Origin: Phaeocystidibacter sp965659415
GTDB taxonomy: Bacteria; Bacteroidota; Bacteroidia; Flavobacteriales; Schleiferiaceae
Length of the DNA stretch: 64,000 bases
NCBI GenBank assembly: GCA_965659415.1
Contig: CBFHVA010000009.1
Span: 1 to 64,000 of the forward strand
Reading direction: 5' to 3'
The stretch's first letter is position 1. Every line of letters begins with the position of its first letter. Under the pieces are notes generated by a model, which saw only the letters and a program-made list of their open reading frames with translations, had not been told where the DNA came from and searched no databases. This document shows positions 8,594 to 16,852 of this stretch, in pieces. Position numbers and translations under genes: made by a program.

Positions 8594-8980
8594 ATGGAAT
8601 TTACATTAAAAACGACCTTCAATGCCTCAGCTAAAGACGTTTATACCGCTTGGCTGAACAGCGATTCACATTCTAAGATGACGGGTGGTGAAACTCAGAT
8701 ATCCGATACGGTTGGCGCCGCATTCTCCGCTTGGGATGGTTATATCGAAGGGAAGAATGTCGAACTTACTGAGCCGCACACCATCGTGCAGACTTGGCGT
8801 AGCAGCGACTTTCAGCCCAATCAAGAAGACTCTGTACTCCGCTTGAGCATCGTAGATCATGGAAGTAGCACAGAGTTGATCCTTACTCATTCGAATTTGA
8901 CAGAGGCCGATTATCACTACAAAAAGGGATGGATTGAAAGCTATTTCGAACCTATGTCCGTTTACTTTGAAAGAAGGTAG
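8594..8980 (+). CDS. AHSA1/SRPBCC-domain protein
   Basis: A 128-residue protein of the Bet v1-like (START/SRPBCC) superfamily, AHSA1 (activator of Hsp90 ATPase homologue) branch. Diagnostic stretches are FNASAKDVYTAWLNS at the N-terminus, MTGGETQISDTVGAAF, WDGYIEGKNVEL and the C-terminal KKGWIESYFEPM helix. The start at 8594 (MEFTLKTTFNAS) is chosen because the domain begins at once; an in-frame ATG at 8570 would add eight residues. Such proteins bind small hydrophobic ligands in a cavity, but no ligand can be read from the sequence. It is divergent from the peptide/phosphodiesterase unit. Confidence 0.85.
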   Translation: MEFTLKTTFNASAKDVYTAWLNSDSHSKMTGGETQISDTVGAAFSAWDGYIEGKNVELTEPHTIVQTWRSSDFQPNQEDSVLRLSIVDHGSSTELILTHSNLTEADYHYKKGWIESYFEPMSVYFERR

Positions 8981-9005
8981 AACGATTACTCATTCATCCC
9001 ATAAA

Positions 9006-9508
9006 ATGAAGGGCGTAACAACAAACCGAAAGAGGCGAACGAATAGAAGTCGCATTCTTTGGCGAACTTTTTTTCTAATCATTATCACAGGTCTCTTGAT
9101 TCCAGATCAATCGGGAATGCCTGTAGAAGGGGCAACTGATGCCGATTACCATCCAGATTCATTTTGGCATTACCCGTGGGGGAAGTCAGTTGCCCACAAA
9201 GGGGTGGATATTTTCGCGGCGTCCGGGACCGATATTGTTTTTCCTCATCCCGCGGAATAGTGGTGAGTAGCGGCGAGAATCAGCTTGGTGGTAAATACGT
9301 CATGGTACTGGGGCCCAAGTGGAGACTTCATTACTACGCGCATCTTCAGGAACAAAGCGTGCGAGCCTTCGATTGGCTGGACCTTGAGACCACGATTGGC
9401 AAGGTGGGCGATAGCGGAAACGCCAAGGGAAAATCTCCACATTTACACTATTCCATCGTCACATTAGTGCCCTACCCCTGGCGAATTGATGGCGCTCCAC
9501 AAGGCTGA
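9006..9508 (+). pseudogene. M23-family metallopeptidase, frameshifted
   Basis: Two frames together encode one LytM/M23 peptidase. The first (from ATG 9006) has a basic N-terminus, one membrane anchor (FFLIIITGLLI) and the zinc-site HxxxD in AHKGVDIFAASGTDIV, then hits TAG at about 9258. The second frame resumes with GIVVSSGENQLGGKYVMVLGPKW, HYYAHLQ and the HxH motif HLHYSI, ending at 9508. Restoring one T in the T5 run near 9235-9240 would join them as GTDIVFSSSRGIVVSSG with no other change. All zinc ligands and the catalytic His are intact, so this is either a very recent inactivation or an assembly/sequencing error. The enzyme would cleave peptidoglycan cross-links or act as a LytM factor in the envelope. 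Confidence 0.8.
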
Positions 9509-9578
9509 AAAAAAATGCTCTATTTAAATCCTATTGAGCGGTTTTAAGACAAATCGTCTCCAATCCTTTTCCAAATCG

Positions 9579-9586
9579 TAATTTTG
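9579..9586 (+). promoter_or_regulatory. -7 box TAATTTTG before the permease gene
   Basis: An exact TAnnTTTG element 16 bases upstream of the ATG at 9603, in the intergenic gap. No convincing -33 partner was seen. Confidence 0.45.
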
Positions 9587-9602
9587 GATGATCTAGAAAT
9601 TT

Positions 9603-10844
9603 ATGGCCAAGCTACCCTTCAAAGAAAACATACGCATCGCTTTTGATGCGATCAACACTCAAAAGCTTCGTGCAATTCTCACCATGTTGATTATTGCCAT
9701 TGGGATAATGGCCATGGTTGGCATGTTGACCGCTACTACCTCGTTTGAAAATGTAATTACGGGGCAATTTGCACGCTTAGGGGCAAATACCTTCACCATT
9801 CAAAGCAGAGGAATGAGAATACAAATTGGAAGGTCTGGAAATCAACCTAAGCAACATCCCAGTATTTCGTGGCGAGAGGCGACAGATTTCAGAGATCGCT
9901 TCAAGTTTCAGGGTGCGATTGCTTCTTTATCCTACACCGCCACATCGATAGCGGAAGTTAAATTCGGTAACAAGGCTACAGATCCCAATGTAACCGTTTG
10001 GGCAGGTGATGAAAATTATTTGGCAACCAGTGGGTACACCATCGCCGAGGGGCGCAGCTTCAGTGAACAAGATGTGTTGAATTCACGTCCCGTTGTTATT
10101 CTGGGTAAAGACGTGTACGATCAACTCTTTGATGGCAAGAGTGCTGTAGATACGCTGGTGAGTGTTCGAGGTCAACGCTATCGGGTGATTGGTGTGTTAG
10201 AAGAAAAGGGAAGCAGTTCCATTTTTTCAGGCGATAGGGCCGTGTTTATTCCCATTTCTCGCGCCCGTTCCTCTATAGGTTCACCGAGCACCTACTCCAT
10301 TAATGTCATGGCTTCCGCAGGTGATTTACTTGACGCAACCGTTGGTGAAGCAACCGCCACCATGCGTGCCATTCGGAAGTTGGAACCCATCGAAGACGAC
10401 AACTTCACCATTACTCGTTCTGATGCCTTGAGTTCCGCGCTGCTTGAAAACAAAGCCGTTGTTTACACTGCAGCCATTTTGATTTCCCTGATTACATTGA
10501 GCGTTGCGGCCATCAACCTGATGAACATTATGCTGGTTTCCGTCACCCAACGCAAAAAGGAGATCGGAACGCGCATGGCCATTGGAGCCAATAAACGCAA
10601 TATAGTTGTACAATTCTTGATGGAAGCCATTGTGGTTTCGCAACTGGGTGGCTTATTTGGCGTGGTCCTCGGACTCGGAATTGGAAACCTCATTGGTATG
10701 TTGATGGACAGTCCATTTACCGTTCCTTGGAACTGGATTTTCTTCGCGCTTATACTGACACTATTGACGGGTATCATCTCGGGACTTTATCCAGCAATCA
10801 AAGCCTCAAGATTGAATCCAATCGACGCATTGCGCTTTGAATAA
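9603..10844 (+). CDS. ABC transporter permease, MacB/FtsX type
   Basis: A 413-residue inner-membrane permease with the MacB architecture: one N-terminal transmembrane helix (about residues 20-45, LRAILTMLIIAIGIMAMVG), a long periplasmic domain (about 50-285) and three C-terminal helices (about 287-315, 335-365, 378-400) in the FtsX domain. Hallmarks are VTQRKKEIGTRMAIGANKR after the second helix and the C-terminal LYPAIKASRLNPIDALRFE. Proteins of this type work mechanically with an ATPase to export lipoproteins, peptides or drugs through the envelope. No ATPase or periplasmic adaptor gene is adjacent, so its partner must lie elsewhere. Confidence 0.9.
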   Translation: MAKLPFKENIRIAFDAINTQKLRAILTMLIIAIGIMAMVGMLTATTSFENVITGQFARLGANTFTIQSRGMRIQIGRSGNQPKQHPSISWREATDFRDRFKFQGAIASLSYTATSIAEVKFGNKATDPNVTVWAGDENYLATSGYTIAEGRSFSEQDVLNSRPVVILGKDVYDQLFDGKSAVDTLVSVRGQRYRVIGVLEEKGSSSIFSGDRAVFIPISRARSSIGSPSTYSINVMASAGDLLDATVGEATATMRAIRKLEPIEDDNFTITRSDALSSALLENKAVVYTAAILISLITLSVAAINLMNIMLVSVTQRKKEIGTRMAIGANKRNIVVQFLMEAIVVSQLGGLFGVVLGLGIGNLIGMLMDSPFTVPWNWIFFALILTLLTGIISGLYPAIKASRLNPIDALRFE

Positions 10845-10894
10845 GCGGAATATTCCTACACACGTCGCGTTGTAGCACAACACCAAAATAAAGA

Positions 10895-13174
10895 ATGGCA
10901 AAGAAGCGCAAGAACAGAAGAAAATGGCTCACTCGATTGCTAAAAGTGAGCATCATCGGTTCTCTTTTGATTGGAATCTTCATACTAGCCGTTTACATCG
11001 GTGTGTTCGGACACCTCGCCTCTCCAGATGAAATCAAGTCCATTCGAAATTACCTTGCATCTGAAGTTTACAGCTCTGATGATCAACTTATTGGAAAGTA
11101 CTATGTGCAAAACAGGACGGGTGCAGATTTAGACGAAATTCCCGAAGCCTTGATTGATGCGCTCATAGCAACCGAAGATGCGCGTTTCTACGAACACAAC
11201 GGAGTTGATGGACGGAGTCTGTTTCGCGTTCTCTTCAAAACGGTATTGCTTTTTGATAAATCCTCGGGCGGTGGTTCAACCATCACCCAGCAATTAGTCA
11301 AGAACACCTACGGCCGTCAAGATTATGGGGTGCTTTCCATTCCTGTGGCGAAAGTGAAAGAGAGCATTCTCGCTCAGCGTTTTGAGGAGGTTTTCACAAA
11401 AGAACAGATTCTTGAACTCTACCTAAACACTGTAAGCTTTGGTGAGAATATTTACGGAATTGAAACCGCAGCACAGCGATACTTCAATGTAAAGCCCGAT
11501 CAGTTGGGTATTGAAGAGAGTGCAGTATTAGTTGGGCTTTTGAAGGGTAACACGCTCTATAATCCAAGGAGAAACCCAGTGTTGGCGGAAGAGCGACGCA
11601 ACACCGTGCTCGCTCAGATGGAAAAGTACGCTTATCTCACCGCCTCGGAGGTGGATTCCCTACAGGCCATTCCACTGGAAATCGACTATTACAACTTGGA
11701 ATCAGATAGTCCTTCGCCGTATTTCCTCGCGCACATTGAAAGCGAAATAAACGACATCTTGGAGGAGCTTAAAAAGCCTGATGGCACAGCGTACGACCTT
11801 CGTACAGATGGACTCGTTGTGCATACAACGCTGAATGCTCGACTTCAGAACTATGCGATGGAATCAATGCTTATCCATATGCGGCAATTGCAACGGGAAT
11901 TCAATACCCATTGGTCCAATCGAGCGCCTTGGGGTAATGACCTTTCCCTGATCAAGAGCGAAATGAAGAAAACTCGACAGTATCAACGCTTGCTTGCGAA
12001 TGACTGGCCCGAGGATAGTATACTCAAGCGCATGCGTGAACCTCACACGGTGCTCATTGCTGATCTTCTGGCTGAAGATGGGGTTCGGAAAGTCGAAATG
12101 AGCAGTATTGATAGCATTGCATACTATCAAGCCTTGTTACATTGTGGTTTCATGGCGATGGATCCCAAAACTGGAGATGTCAAGGCTTGGATAGGTGGAA
12201 CGAATTACCAATACATCCCTTACGATCACGTAACGACACGCAGACAAACCGCTTCCACATTCAAACCTTTCGTTTACGGTGCTGGTCTTGAGCAGGGCAT
12301 TGATGACTGTGATTATTTCAGAAACATTACCACTACCTATACCGCATTTGATAACTACACACCCACAAATTCAGGTGTAGATGATTCCTTGTACTACAAC
12401 CTTAGTGGAGCACTGAAAAAATCGCTTAACGTTGTTTCTGTAAAAGTGCTCTTCGAGGCTGGAATGGACAGCGTGAAAGACTTTGCACAGCGCGCCGGAT
12501 TGAGAAGCCCGATTAAAAAGGTGCCTTCCATGGCCTTGGGAACCAATGAAGCCACTTTGCTCGAAATGGTAAATAGTTACGCCACCTTTGCTAATCGAGG
12601 CATGCGGGTTAATCCGCGATATGTCACTAAAATCGAAAACACTTTTGGCGAAGTTATTTACACGGCACCAAATGCCAAGACAGAACGAGCATTCAGCCAG
12701 GATGTCATGGATGATTTAATTGAAATGATGGAAGGCGTCATCAACGAAGGCACTGCTGCTTCTGCACGAACCGTATTCGGATTGAAAAAGGAATACGCCG
12801 GTAAGACAGGAACGGCGCAGAACTATTCCGACGGATGGTTTATCGGTTACTCTCCGCAATTGGTGGCAGGCGCTTGGGTTGGAGCAAGCAGTCCGAAGGT
12901 ACATTTCCGAAGTGGTGCTCTTGGTGCCGGAAGTCATATGGCGCTTCCGATCTGGGCGCGCTTCTTTAGTCGAATTGAAAATTCGAGATATGCCAGTCAG
13001 TACACCGGCAGTTTTGTACACCAGAGCGATACGGTTCCAACCATTGAATGTCCAGATGTGCGCGAACCTGACCTGCTAGAGCGACTCGAAAACTGGTTCG
13101 ACGACGGTGTAGAATCCGATGCCGATACCACCGAGGAGCGAAGCTTTTGGGATAAGCTATTTGGCCTGAACTAA
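10895..13174 (+). CDS. Class A penicillin-binding protein (PBP1A type)
   Basis: A 759-residue bifunctional peptidoglycan synthase. A basic N-terminus and one membrane helix (about residues 14-38) anchor it in the inner membrane. The GT51 glycosyltransferase domain shows E94 in ATEDARFYEHNG, GGSTITQQLVKN and the KESILAQRFEEVFTKEQILELYLN block. The transpeptidase domain has the S-x-x-K motif in TASTFKPFVYG (about residue 450), SLN in LKKSLNVVSV and KTGT in AGKTGTAQNYSDGWFIGY. The acidic C-terminal tail is short. It polymerises and cross-links lipid II-derived strands during cell growth. It stands alone 50 bases after the permease gene. Confidence 0.96.
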   Translation: MAKKRKNRRKWLTRLLKVSIIGSLLIGIFILAVYIGVFGHLASPDEIKSIRNYLASEVYSSDDQLIGKYYVQNRTGADLDEIPEALIDALIATEDARFYEHNGVDGRSLFRVLFKTVLLFDKSSGGGSTITQQLVKNTYGRQDYGVLSIPVAKVKESILAQRFEEVFTKEQILELYLNTVSFGENIYGIETAAQRYFNVKPDQLGIEESAVLVGLLKGNTLYNPRRNPVLAEERRNTVLAQMEKYAYLTASEVDSLQAIPLEIDYYNLESDSPSPYFLAHIESEINDILEELKKPDGTAYDLRTDGLVVHTTLNARLQNYAMESMLIHMRQLQREFNTHWSNRAPWGNDLSLIKSEMKKTRQYQRLLANDWPEDSILKRMREPHTVLIADLLAEDGVRKVEMSSIDSIAYYQALLHCGFMAMDPKTGDVKAWIGGTNYQYIPYDHVTTRRQTASTFKPFVYGAGLEQGIDDCDYFRNITTTYTAFDNYTPTNSGVDDSLYYNLSGALKKSLNVVSVKVLFEAGMDSVKDFAQRAGLRSPIKKVPSMALGTNEATLLEMVNSYATFANRGMRVNPRYVTKIENTFGEVIYTAPNAKTERAFSQDVMDDLIEMMEGVINEGTAASARTVFGLKKEYAGKTGTAQNYSDGWFIGYSPQLVAGAWVGASSPKVHFRSGALGAGSHMALPIWARFFSRIENSRYASQYTGSFVHQSDTVPTIECPDVREPDLLERLENWFDDGVESDADTTEERSFWDKLFGLN

Positions 13175-13248
13175 ATACACGAGAAAAAAGAAGTGTTCAT
13201 ATTTTAAAGGTTTTGGCAGGATTCCAACGGGAAAGCTTTCTTACCATC

Positions 13249-13695
13249 GTGAAAGCCCCCTACCTACTAGCATTCATACCGAGTCTCACATTTACCCTCA
13301 CTAACTACGCTCAAAATCAACTGTATGAGCGCAGGTTAGAGGTGTACAGAAATCCTCGAGCCTTTTCCAATTTGTACTCTACCGGTATGTGGTTAGACCA
13401 GTACTCGGCCATGTTGGCTTTTCATCAAAGGGGAGATTACGACAATGCCCGACGTCAACTCAACCTCATCAACTTTGCTGATATTCCTGAGCTTGAGCGC
13501 GCATGGGTTTACATCCGCGTTACTCGCTTGAATAAGCGCATATCTCAACAGAGAAGCTTAACAGAAAAAGCGAATGCTGAATTGGAAACTGCCTTAGCGC
13601 AAAAAGATATCATTTTCCGAGAACTCCATCACAGAGTGAAAAACAATCTCGCCAATTTAAGTGGTCTCCTTTACCTTCAGCAGAGAGTCATATAA
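13249..13695 (+). pseudogene. Truncated sensor histidine kinase (HisKA_2 type)
   Basis: A GTG at 13249 gives a signal peptide (KAPYLLAFIPSLTFTLTNYAQ) followed by about 70 residues resembling the region before a coiled coil in Bacteroidota sensor kinases, then a coiled coil (LTEKANAELETALAQKD) and the phosphoacceptor block IIFRELHHRVKNNLANLSGLLYLQQ of HisKA_2 kinases. The frame stops at 13695, directly after this helix: the HATPase catalytic domain is missing, and no transmembrane helix is seen between sensor part and coiled coil. It cannot be a working kinase. The next bases belong to a different gene fragment, marking a recombination or deletion junction near 13690-13700. Confidence 0.75.
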
Positions 13696-13699
13696 AGAG

Positions 13700-14200
13700 A
13701 AGCATTGGCCGGACCGCAATTGGCTGTATATTTTGAATATGGAATACCTTGATCATCTTCATCCTAACTATTACGAGGTGCAAGAAATTGCTTCTTACAC
13801 TTATGAGGCTATAACAACTTCAAAGGGTATGGTTCTAAATAATGTTGGCAGTGGTTCTAAATACCTTGGTGCATACATAGACAGCGAAGGTGACTGGCTT
13901 GATGGAAAAAACACTTATGAAATCGTTGTTCCAAAAGATGCTCCTGCCAATCAATTTTGGTCTATTACGGTATATGACAACGACACCCGCTGTATCATAC
14001 AGAATGAACAGGGGCAATCGGATATTAGCTCAGTGATGGACGGTTTGAAAATAGAGGGTGATGGTAACATTAAGGATTATGTAGGACCTTCAGCCCCTGA
14101 GGGTTATGAAAACAATTGGGTTCAATCGAATCCAGAAAAAGGATTCTTTGTTTACTTAAGACTTTATGGACCTCTTGAGGCTTATTACGATAAGTCTTGA
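13700..14200 (+). pseudogene. C-terminal fragment of a DUF1254/DUF1214 protein
   Basis: From about 13700 the frame reads RNWLYILNMEYLDHLHPNYY and then the core of a DUF1214 domain: GSKYLGAYIDSEGDWLDGKN, the beta-strand block FWSITVYDNDTRCIIQNEQG, and the signature ending GPSAPEGYENNWVQSNPEKG with YLRLYGPLEAYYDKS. Complete members carry an N-terminal DUF1254 domain and are usually over 400 residues, so only about the last 165 remain. There is no start codon or promoter suited to this piece; it directly abuts the truncated kinase in another frame. The domain itself looks well preserved, so the rearrangement may be recent. Confidence 0.75.
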
Positions 14201-14228
14201 AAATGCCTGATGTTCAATTAGTGAAATA

Positions 14229-14292
14229 ATACGTTCTACAACAAGGTGTATAGTGCGTATACTTCGGGATACGCATCATACATAGAACGTTA
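14229..14292. repeat. Asymmetric imperfect hairpin, possibly attC-like
   Basis: The outer stem ACGTTCTA (14231-14238) pairs with TAGAACGT (14283-14290). The inner stem GTGTATAGTGCGTAT (14246-14260) pairs with 14269-14283 with one mismatch and wobble pairs, closed by the loop ACTTCGGG. Only the left strand has an unpaired stretch, CAACAAG (14239-14245). There is no T run, so it is a poor terminator. Size, asymmetry and the AACGTTAT end are reminiscent of integron attC sites, but the GTTRRRY/RYYYAAC core boxes are not clean. It lies between the DUF1214 fragment and mazG. Confidence 0.4.
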
Positions 14293-14326
14293 TACTGCTT
14301 TGGCAACGGCTTACCAACTTCCTCCC

Positions 14327-15112
14327 CTACCTGCTTGCCTTTTTAGCCAAGTCCCAATAGTGATCCAATTGAGATAAATCCATATCAGCCATATCTTTTC
14401 CATCATCTCTAATAGCCGCCTCCATGTGCTTGAAGCGGGATATGAATTTCTTATTGGTACGCTCCAAGGCCATTTCAGGATCTAAGTCAACAAAACGAGA
14501 ATAATTAATCATCGAGAAAAGAACATCGCCAAATTCGGCTTCCATTTCTTCTTGATCATTGGCTTCTACCGCCTCTCTAAATTCACCGAGCTCTTCGTGC
14601 ACCTTTTCCCAAACTTGCTCGCGATTGTCCCAATCAAATCCAACGCCTCTGGCTTTATCCTGTATTCGAGTGGCCTTTACCAAAGCAGGAAGTGAACGGG
14701 GCACACCCTCCAAAACGCTCTTCTTTCCGCCACCTTCTTTTAGCTTGATTTTTTCCCAGTTCGCCTTTACCTCTTCTTCATCTTGAACCTCCACGTCGCC
14801 GTAAATATGCGGGTGACGATGAACGAGTTTATCACAAATGCCGTGAAGCACATCCGCTACATCAAAAGCTCCTTTCTCAGAACCAATCTTTGAGTAGAAC
14901 ACCATGTGCAACATGAGGTCGCCAATTTCTTTCTTGACCTCCTCCAGATCATTGTCAAGAATCGCATCACCCAATTCATAGGTTTCCTCAATGGTGAGGT
15001 GACGTAAGCTTTCCATGGTTTGCTTCTTATCCCACGGACACTGCTCGCGGAGCTCGTCCATTATGGTAAGGAGCCGACCAAAAGCTTCAAGTTTCTCTTC
15101 TCGTGTATGCAT
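14327..15112 (-). CDS. mazG: Nucleoside triphosphate pyrophosphohydrolase MazG
   Basis: A 261-residue all-alpha NTP pyrophosphohydrolase that hydrolyses (d)NTPs to monophosphates and pyrophosphate, housecleaning the nucleotide pool. Both tandem MazG halves are seen. The first has CPWDKKQTMESL, IEETYELGDAI and EEVKKEIGDLMLH. The second has GVGFDWDNREQVWEKVHEELGEF and EAEFGDVLFSMINYSRF. The E-x-x-E...E-x-x-D metal motifs are intact in both halves. Length equals the family norm. Its start is only a few bases from the terminator of the preceding minus-strand unit, so it probably relies on read-through or a promoter inside that hairpin region. Confidence 0.95.
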   Translation of the reverse strand: MHTREEKLEAFGRLLTIMDELREQCPWDKKQTMESLRHLTIEETYELGDAILDNDLEEVKKEIGDLMLHMVFYSKIGSEKGAFDVADVLHGICDKLVHRHPHIYGDVEVQDEEEVKANWEKIKLKEGGGKKSVLEGVPRSLPALVKATRIQDKARGVGFDWDNREQVWEKVHEELGEFREAVEANDQEEMEAEFGDVLFSMINYSRFVDLDPEMALERTNKKFISRFKHMEAAIRDDGKDMADMDLSQLDHYWDLAKKASR

Positions 15113-15117
15113 AGTTC

Positions 15118-15145
15118 AATAAAAAAGGCGAGGAAAACCTCGCCT
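15118..15145 (-). terminator. Intrinsic terminator of the def-TPR-DUF5606 unit
   Basis: On the minus strand the stem AGGCGAGG/CCTCGCCT with a TTTT loop (arms 15138-15145 and 15126-15133) is followed by a T run. It follows the stop at 15159 by 14 bases and precedes the mazG start at 15112. Confidence 0.8.
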
Positions 15146-15158
15146 AAATTTAAGCTTC

Positions 15159-15611
15159 TTACGCTTCTTTCTCTTCATCCTCTTCTTGCGCCGGTGTATC
15201 TTCTACCGGCTCAGAACTCTCTTCAGATTCTGCGGTCAGCAGCCCCGTATCAAGGAGTGCATTGTACCAACTCAACACTTTCTTGATATCGCTTGGGTAT
15301 ACTCTATCCGTATCGTAGTCGGGAAGTACTTCCGAAAAGTAGGTTTCCAACTCCCGTGCCGACGATTTTGGCGATAGGCACTTACCTCCTTCGTGCTTTT
15401 CGAGCATTACCTCAAAAATTTCACGAAGCGGTTTCTCTTCATCCCAAGTGTATAAGGCAATATCCTGCAATGCGCTTACTTGAGCCTGCGCTCCGATGCT
15501 CAACCTCTTCCCTTCTGTGAGGTGCTCAACAATCACCCCGGAGCGGCTCTGCGCTACGAGTTTGTACAATCCTGGTTTTCCGCCAATGGCGAGTATACCT
15601 TCCAAGTTCAT
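15159..15611 (-). CDS. DUF5606-family protein
   Basis: A 150-residue cytoplasmic protein beginning MNLEGILAIGGKPGLYKLVAQSRSG, the characteristic opening of a conserved Bacteroidota family annotated as DUF5606 (assignment from memory). The first half is a small beta-rich fold ('IVEHLTEGKRL'), the second contains RVYPSDIKKVLSWYNALLDTGLL, and the last 25 residues are an acidic low-complexity tail. No catalytic motif is recognised and no function is known to me. It sits after the peptide deformylase and TPR lipoprotein genes with short gaps, suggesting one transcription unit ended by the hairpin at 15118-15145. Confidence 0.8.
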   Translation of the reverse strand: MNLEGILAIGGKPGLYKLVAQSRSGVIVEHLTEGKRLSIGAQAQVSALQDIALYTWDEEKPLREIFEVMLEKHEGGKCLSPKSSARELETYFSEVLPDYDTDRVYPSDIKKVLSWYNALLDTGLLTAESEESSEPVEDTPAQEEDEEKEA

Positions 15612-15621
15612 ATATCCGTTT

Positions 15622-16170
15622 TTAGTTTTCGCTATTTGCCTTCTCTAACCACTGGTCAACCTGAACGTCCAAATCATCCACCTCACTTTGCAAGGCAATC
15701 ATTTGTTCTGCTTCGGGCACCCATGGGTGATACGGATAGCTTTCAATAAAATGTTCAAATGTGGCAATCGAGCGTTCTTTATCATTCAATTTATCAAAGG
15801 CCATTCCCGTCATGAATAAGGCCTGCCCGGCTAAAGAATGCTCCGGATAGTCTTCAAAAACCGTAGCATAAAAACTGATGGCGTAAAGTTCTTTGCCGTC
15901 TCGGTTCATGGAGATATCTCCGGCTTTGTAGGCATAATAAACGCTGGCACTATCCTCTGGATAGGTTTCCACATAAGCCTGGTACTCGTTTACCATTTGT
16001 TCCGCCAGTTCCTCGTTGAGTTCACCTTCGGCCGATTTTAATACCGATTCTAGCGAATCAATTGTAGTCGCAGCTTCCATCCTTGGGTTCAATTGAACCT
16101 CAGGAGATGTGCAAGCCATGAACTGAAATGTTAAAGCAACGATTATTATCTGTACTAGACTCTTCATCAC
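15622..16170 (-). CDS. TPR-like lipoprotein
   Basis: A 182-residue protein with a lipoprotein signal (IIIVALTFQFMAC, lipidated Cys about residue 20). The mature part is helical, with TPR-like pairs: SVYYAYKAGDISMN, ELYAISFYATVFEDYPEHSLAGQALFMTGMAFDKLND and ERSIATFEHFIESYPYHPWVPEAEQMI, the 'YP' kinks being typical of tol-pal/YbgF-type TPRs. Probably an envelope scaffold protein; partner unknown. Its start overlaps the end of the peptide deformylase gene by 4 bases, which indicates translational coupling. Confidence 0.8.
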   Translation of the reverse strand: MMKSLVQIIIVALTFQFMACTSPEVQLNPRMEAATTIDSLESVLKSAEGELNEELAEQMVNEYQAYVETYPEDSASVYYAYKAGDISMNRDGKELYAISFYATVFEDYPEHSLAGQALFMTGMAFDKLNDKERSIATFEHFIESYPYHPWVPEAEQMIALQSEVDDLDVQVDQWLEKANSEN

Positions 16171-16736
16171 TTCTTTGGAAAACGCATTCTATAATCCACC
16201 TTTATCTTCCCTTTGGAGATATTCTGAAGTTTCCCCTTCAACATCCTTCTGCGGAGCGGTGCTAAATGCTCAACGAATAGCACACCTTCAATGTGATCGT
16301 ACTCGTGTTGGATAACCCTTGCAGCTAGGCCACTATACACCTCTTCATGCTCTTCCCAATTCTCATCGAAATAGCGAATGCGTAGTTCTTCATGACGATA
16401 CACATCTTCGTGAATTTCAGGGATGCTCAAGCAACCCTCTGAAAACGCCCATTCTTCGCCATCCTCTTCCAGTATTTGAGGATTTACGAAAACCTTTTTA
16501 AAACCCTTCAATTGCTCATAATCCTCTTCGCCTTCTTCAGCAAAAGGACCCGCATCTACTACAAAAAGTCGCAGCGATTTACCCACTTGAGGAGCTGCCA
16601 AACCAACACCACTGGCGTTGTACATGGTTTCGAACATAGCCTCCACTAGTTGGGGCAACTTCGGGTCACCTTTCTCTAGGTCCTGTCCCTTCTTCTTCAA
16701 AACAGGGTCGCCATAGGCAACAATGGGTAAAATCAT
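16167..16736 (-). CDS. def: Peptide deformylase
   Basis: A 189-residue metalloenzyme that removes the N-formyl group from nascent proteins. All three family motifs are present: motif 1 GVGLAAPQVG (about residue 44), motif 2 EGCLSIPE with the metal-binding Cys, and motif 3 QHEYDH with the two metal His and catalytic Glu. The sequence starts at once with the expected ILPIVAYGDPVLKKKG. An exact -7 box (TACATTTG) lies 20 bases upstream of the start in the gap divergent from ruvX. It heads a minus-strand unit with the TPR lipoprotein and DUF5606 genes. Confidence 0.97.
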   Translation of the reverse strand: MILPIVAYGDPVLKKKGQDLEKGDPKLPQLVEAMFETMYNASGVGLAAPQVGKSLRLFVVDAGPFAEEGEEDYEQLKGFKKVFVNPQILEEDGEEWAFSEGCLSIPEIHEDVYRHEELRIRYFDENWEEHEEVYSGLAARVIQHEYDHIEGVLFVEHLAPLRRRMLKGKLQNISKGKIKVDYRMRFPKK

Positions 16737-16756
16737 ACTCTTCTCATTTTGGACTG

Positions 16757-16764
16757 CAAATGTA
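16757..16764 (-). promoter_or_regulatory. -7 box TACATTTG for def
   Basis: An exact TAnnTTTG match on the minus strand, 20 bases from the def ATG, in the def/ruvX divergent gap. Confidence 0.5.
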
Positions 16765-16840
16765 GCGAAAGAGTTGATAGAACATCGCGGTAACTAACTA
16801 TGTTCCGACTCTCACGCTTCAGCTGCTCATCCCAGTTCGT

Positions 16841-16848
16841 TACCTTTG
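16841..16848 (+). promoter_or_regulatory. -7 box TACCTTTG abutting ruvX
   Basis: An exact TAnnTTTG match that ends 4 bases before the ruvX ATG at 16853. If the start site lies a few bases after the box, the mRNA is leaderless. The same 4-base spacing is seen at 8466-8473 and 23986-23993. Confidence 0.5.
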
Positions 16849-16852
16849 CCAA

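Noticed and set aside
14229..14292. Intrinsic terminator for mazG or the DUF1214 fragment
   Set aside because: No T run on either strand next to the stem and a one-sided bulge; it does not fit a rho-independent terminator.
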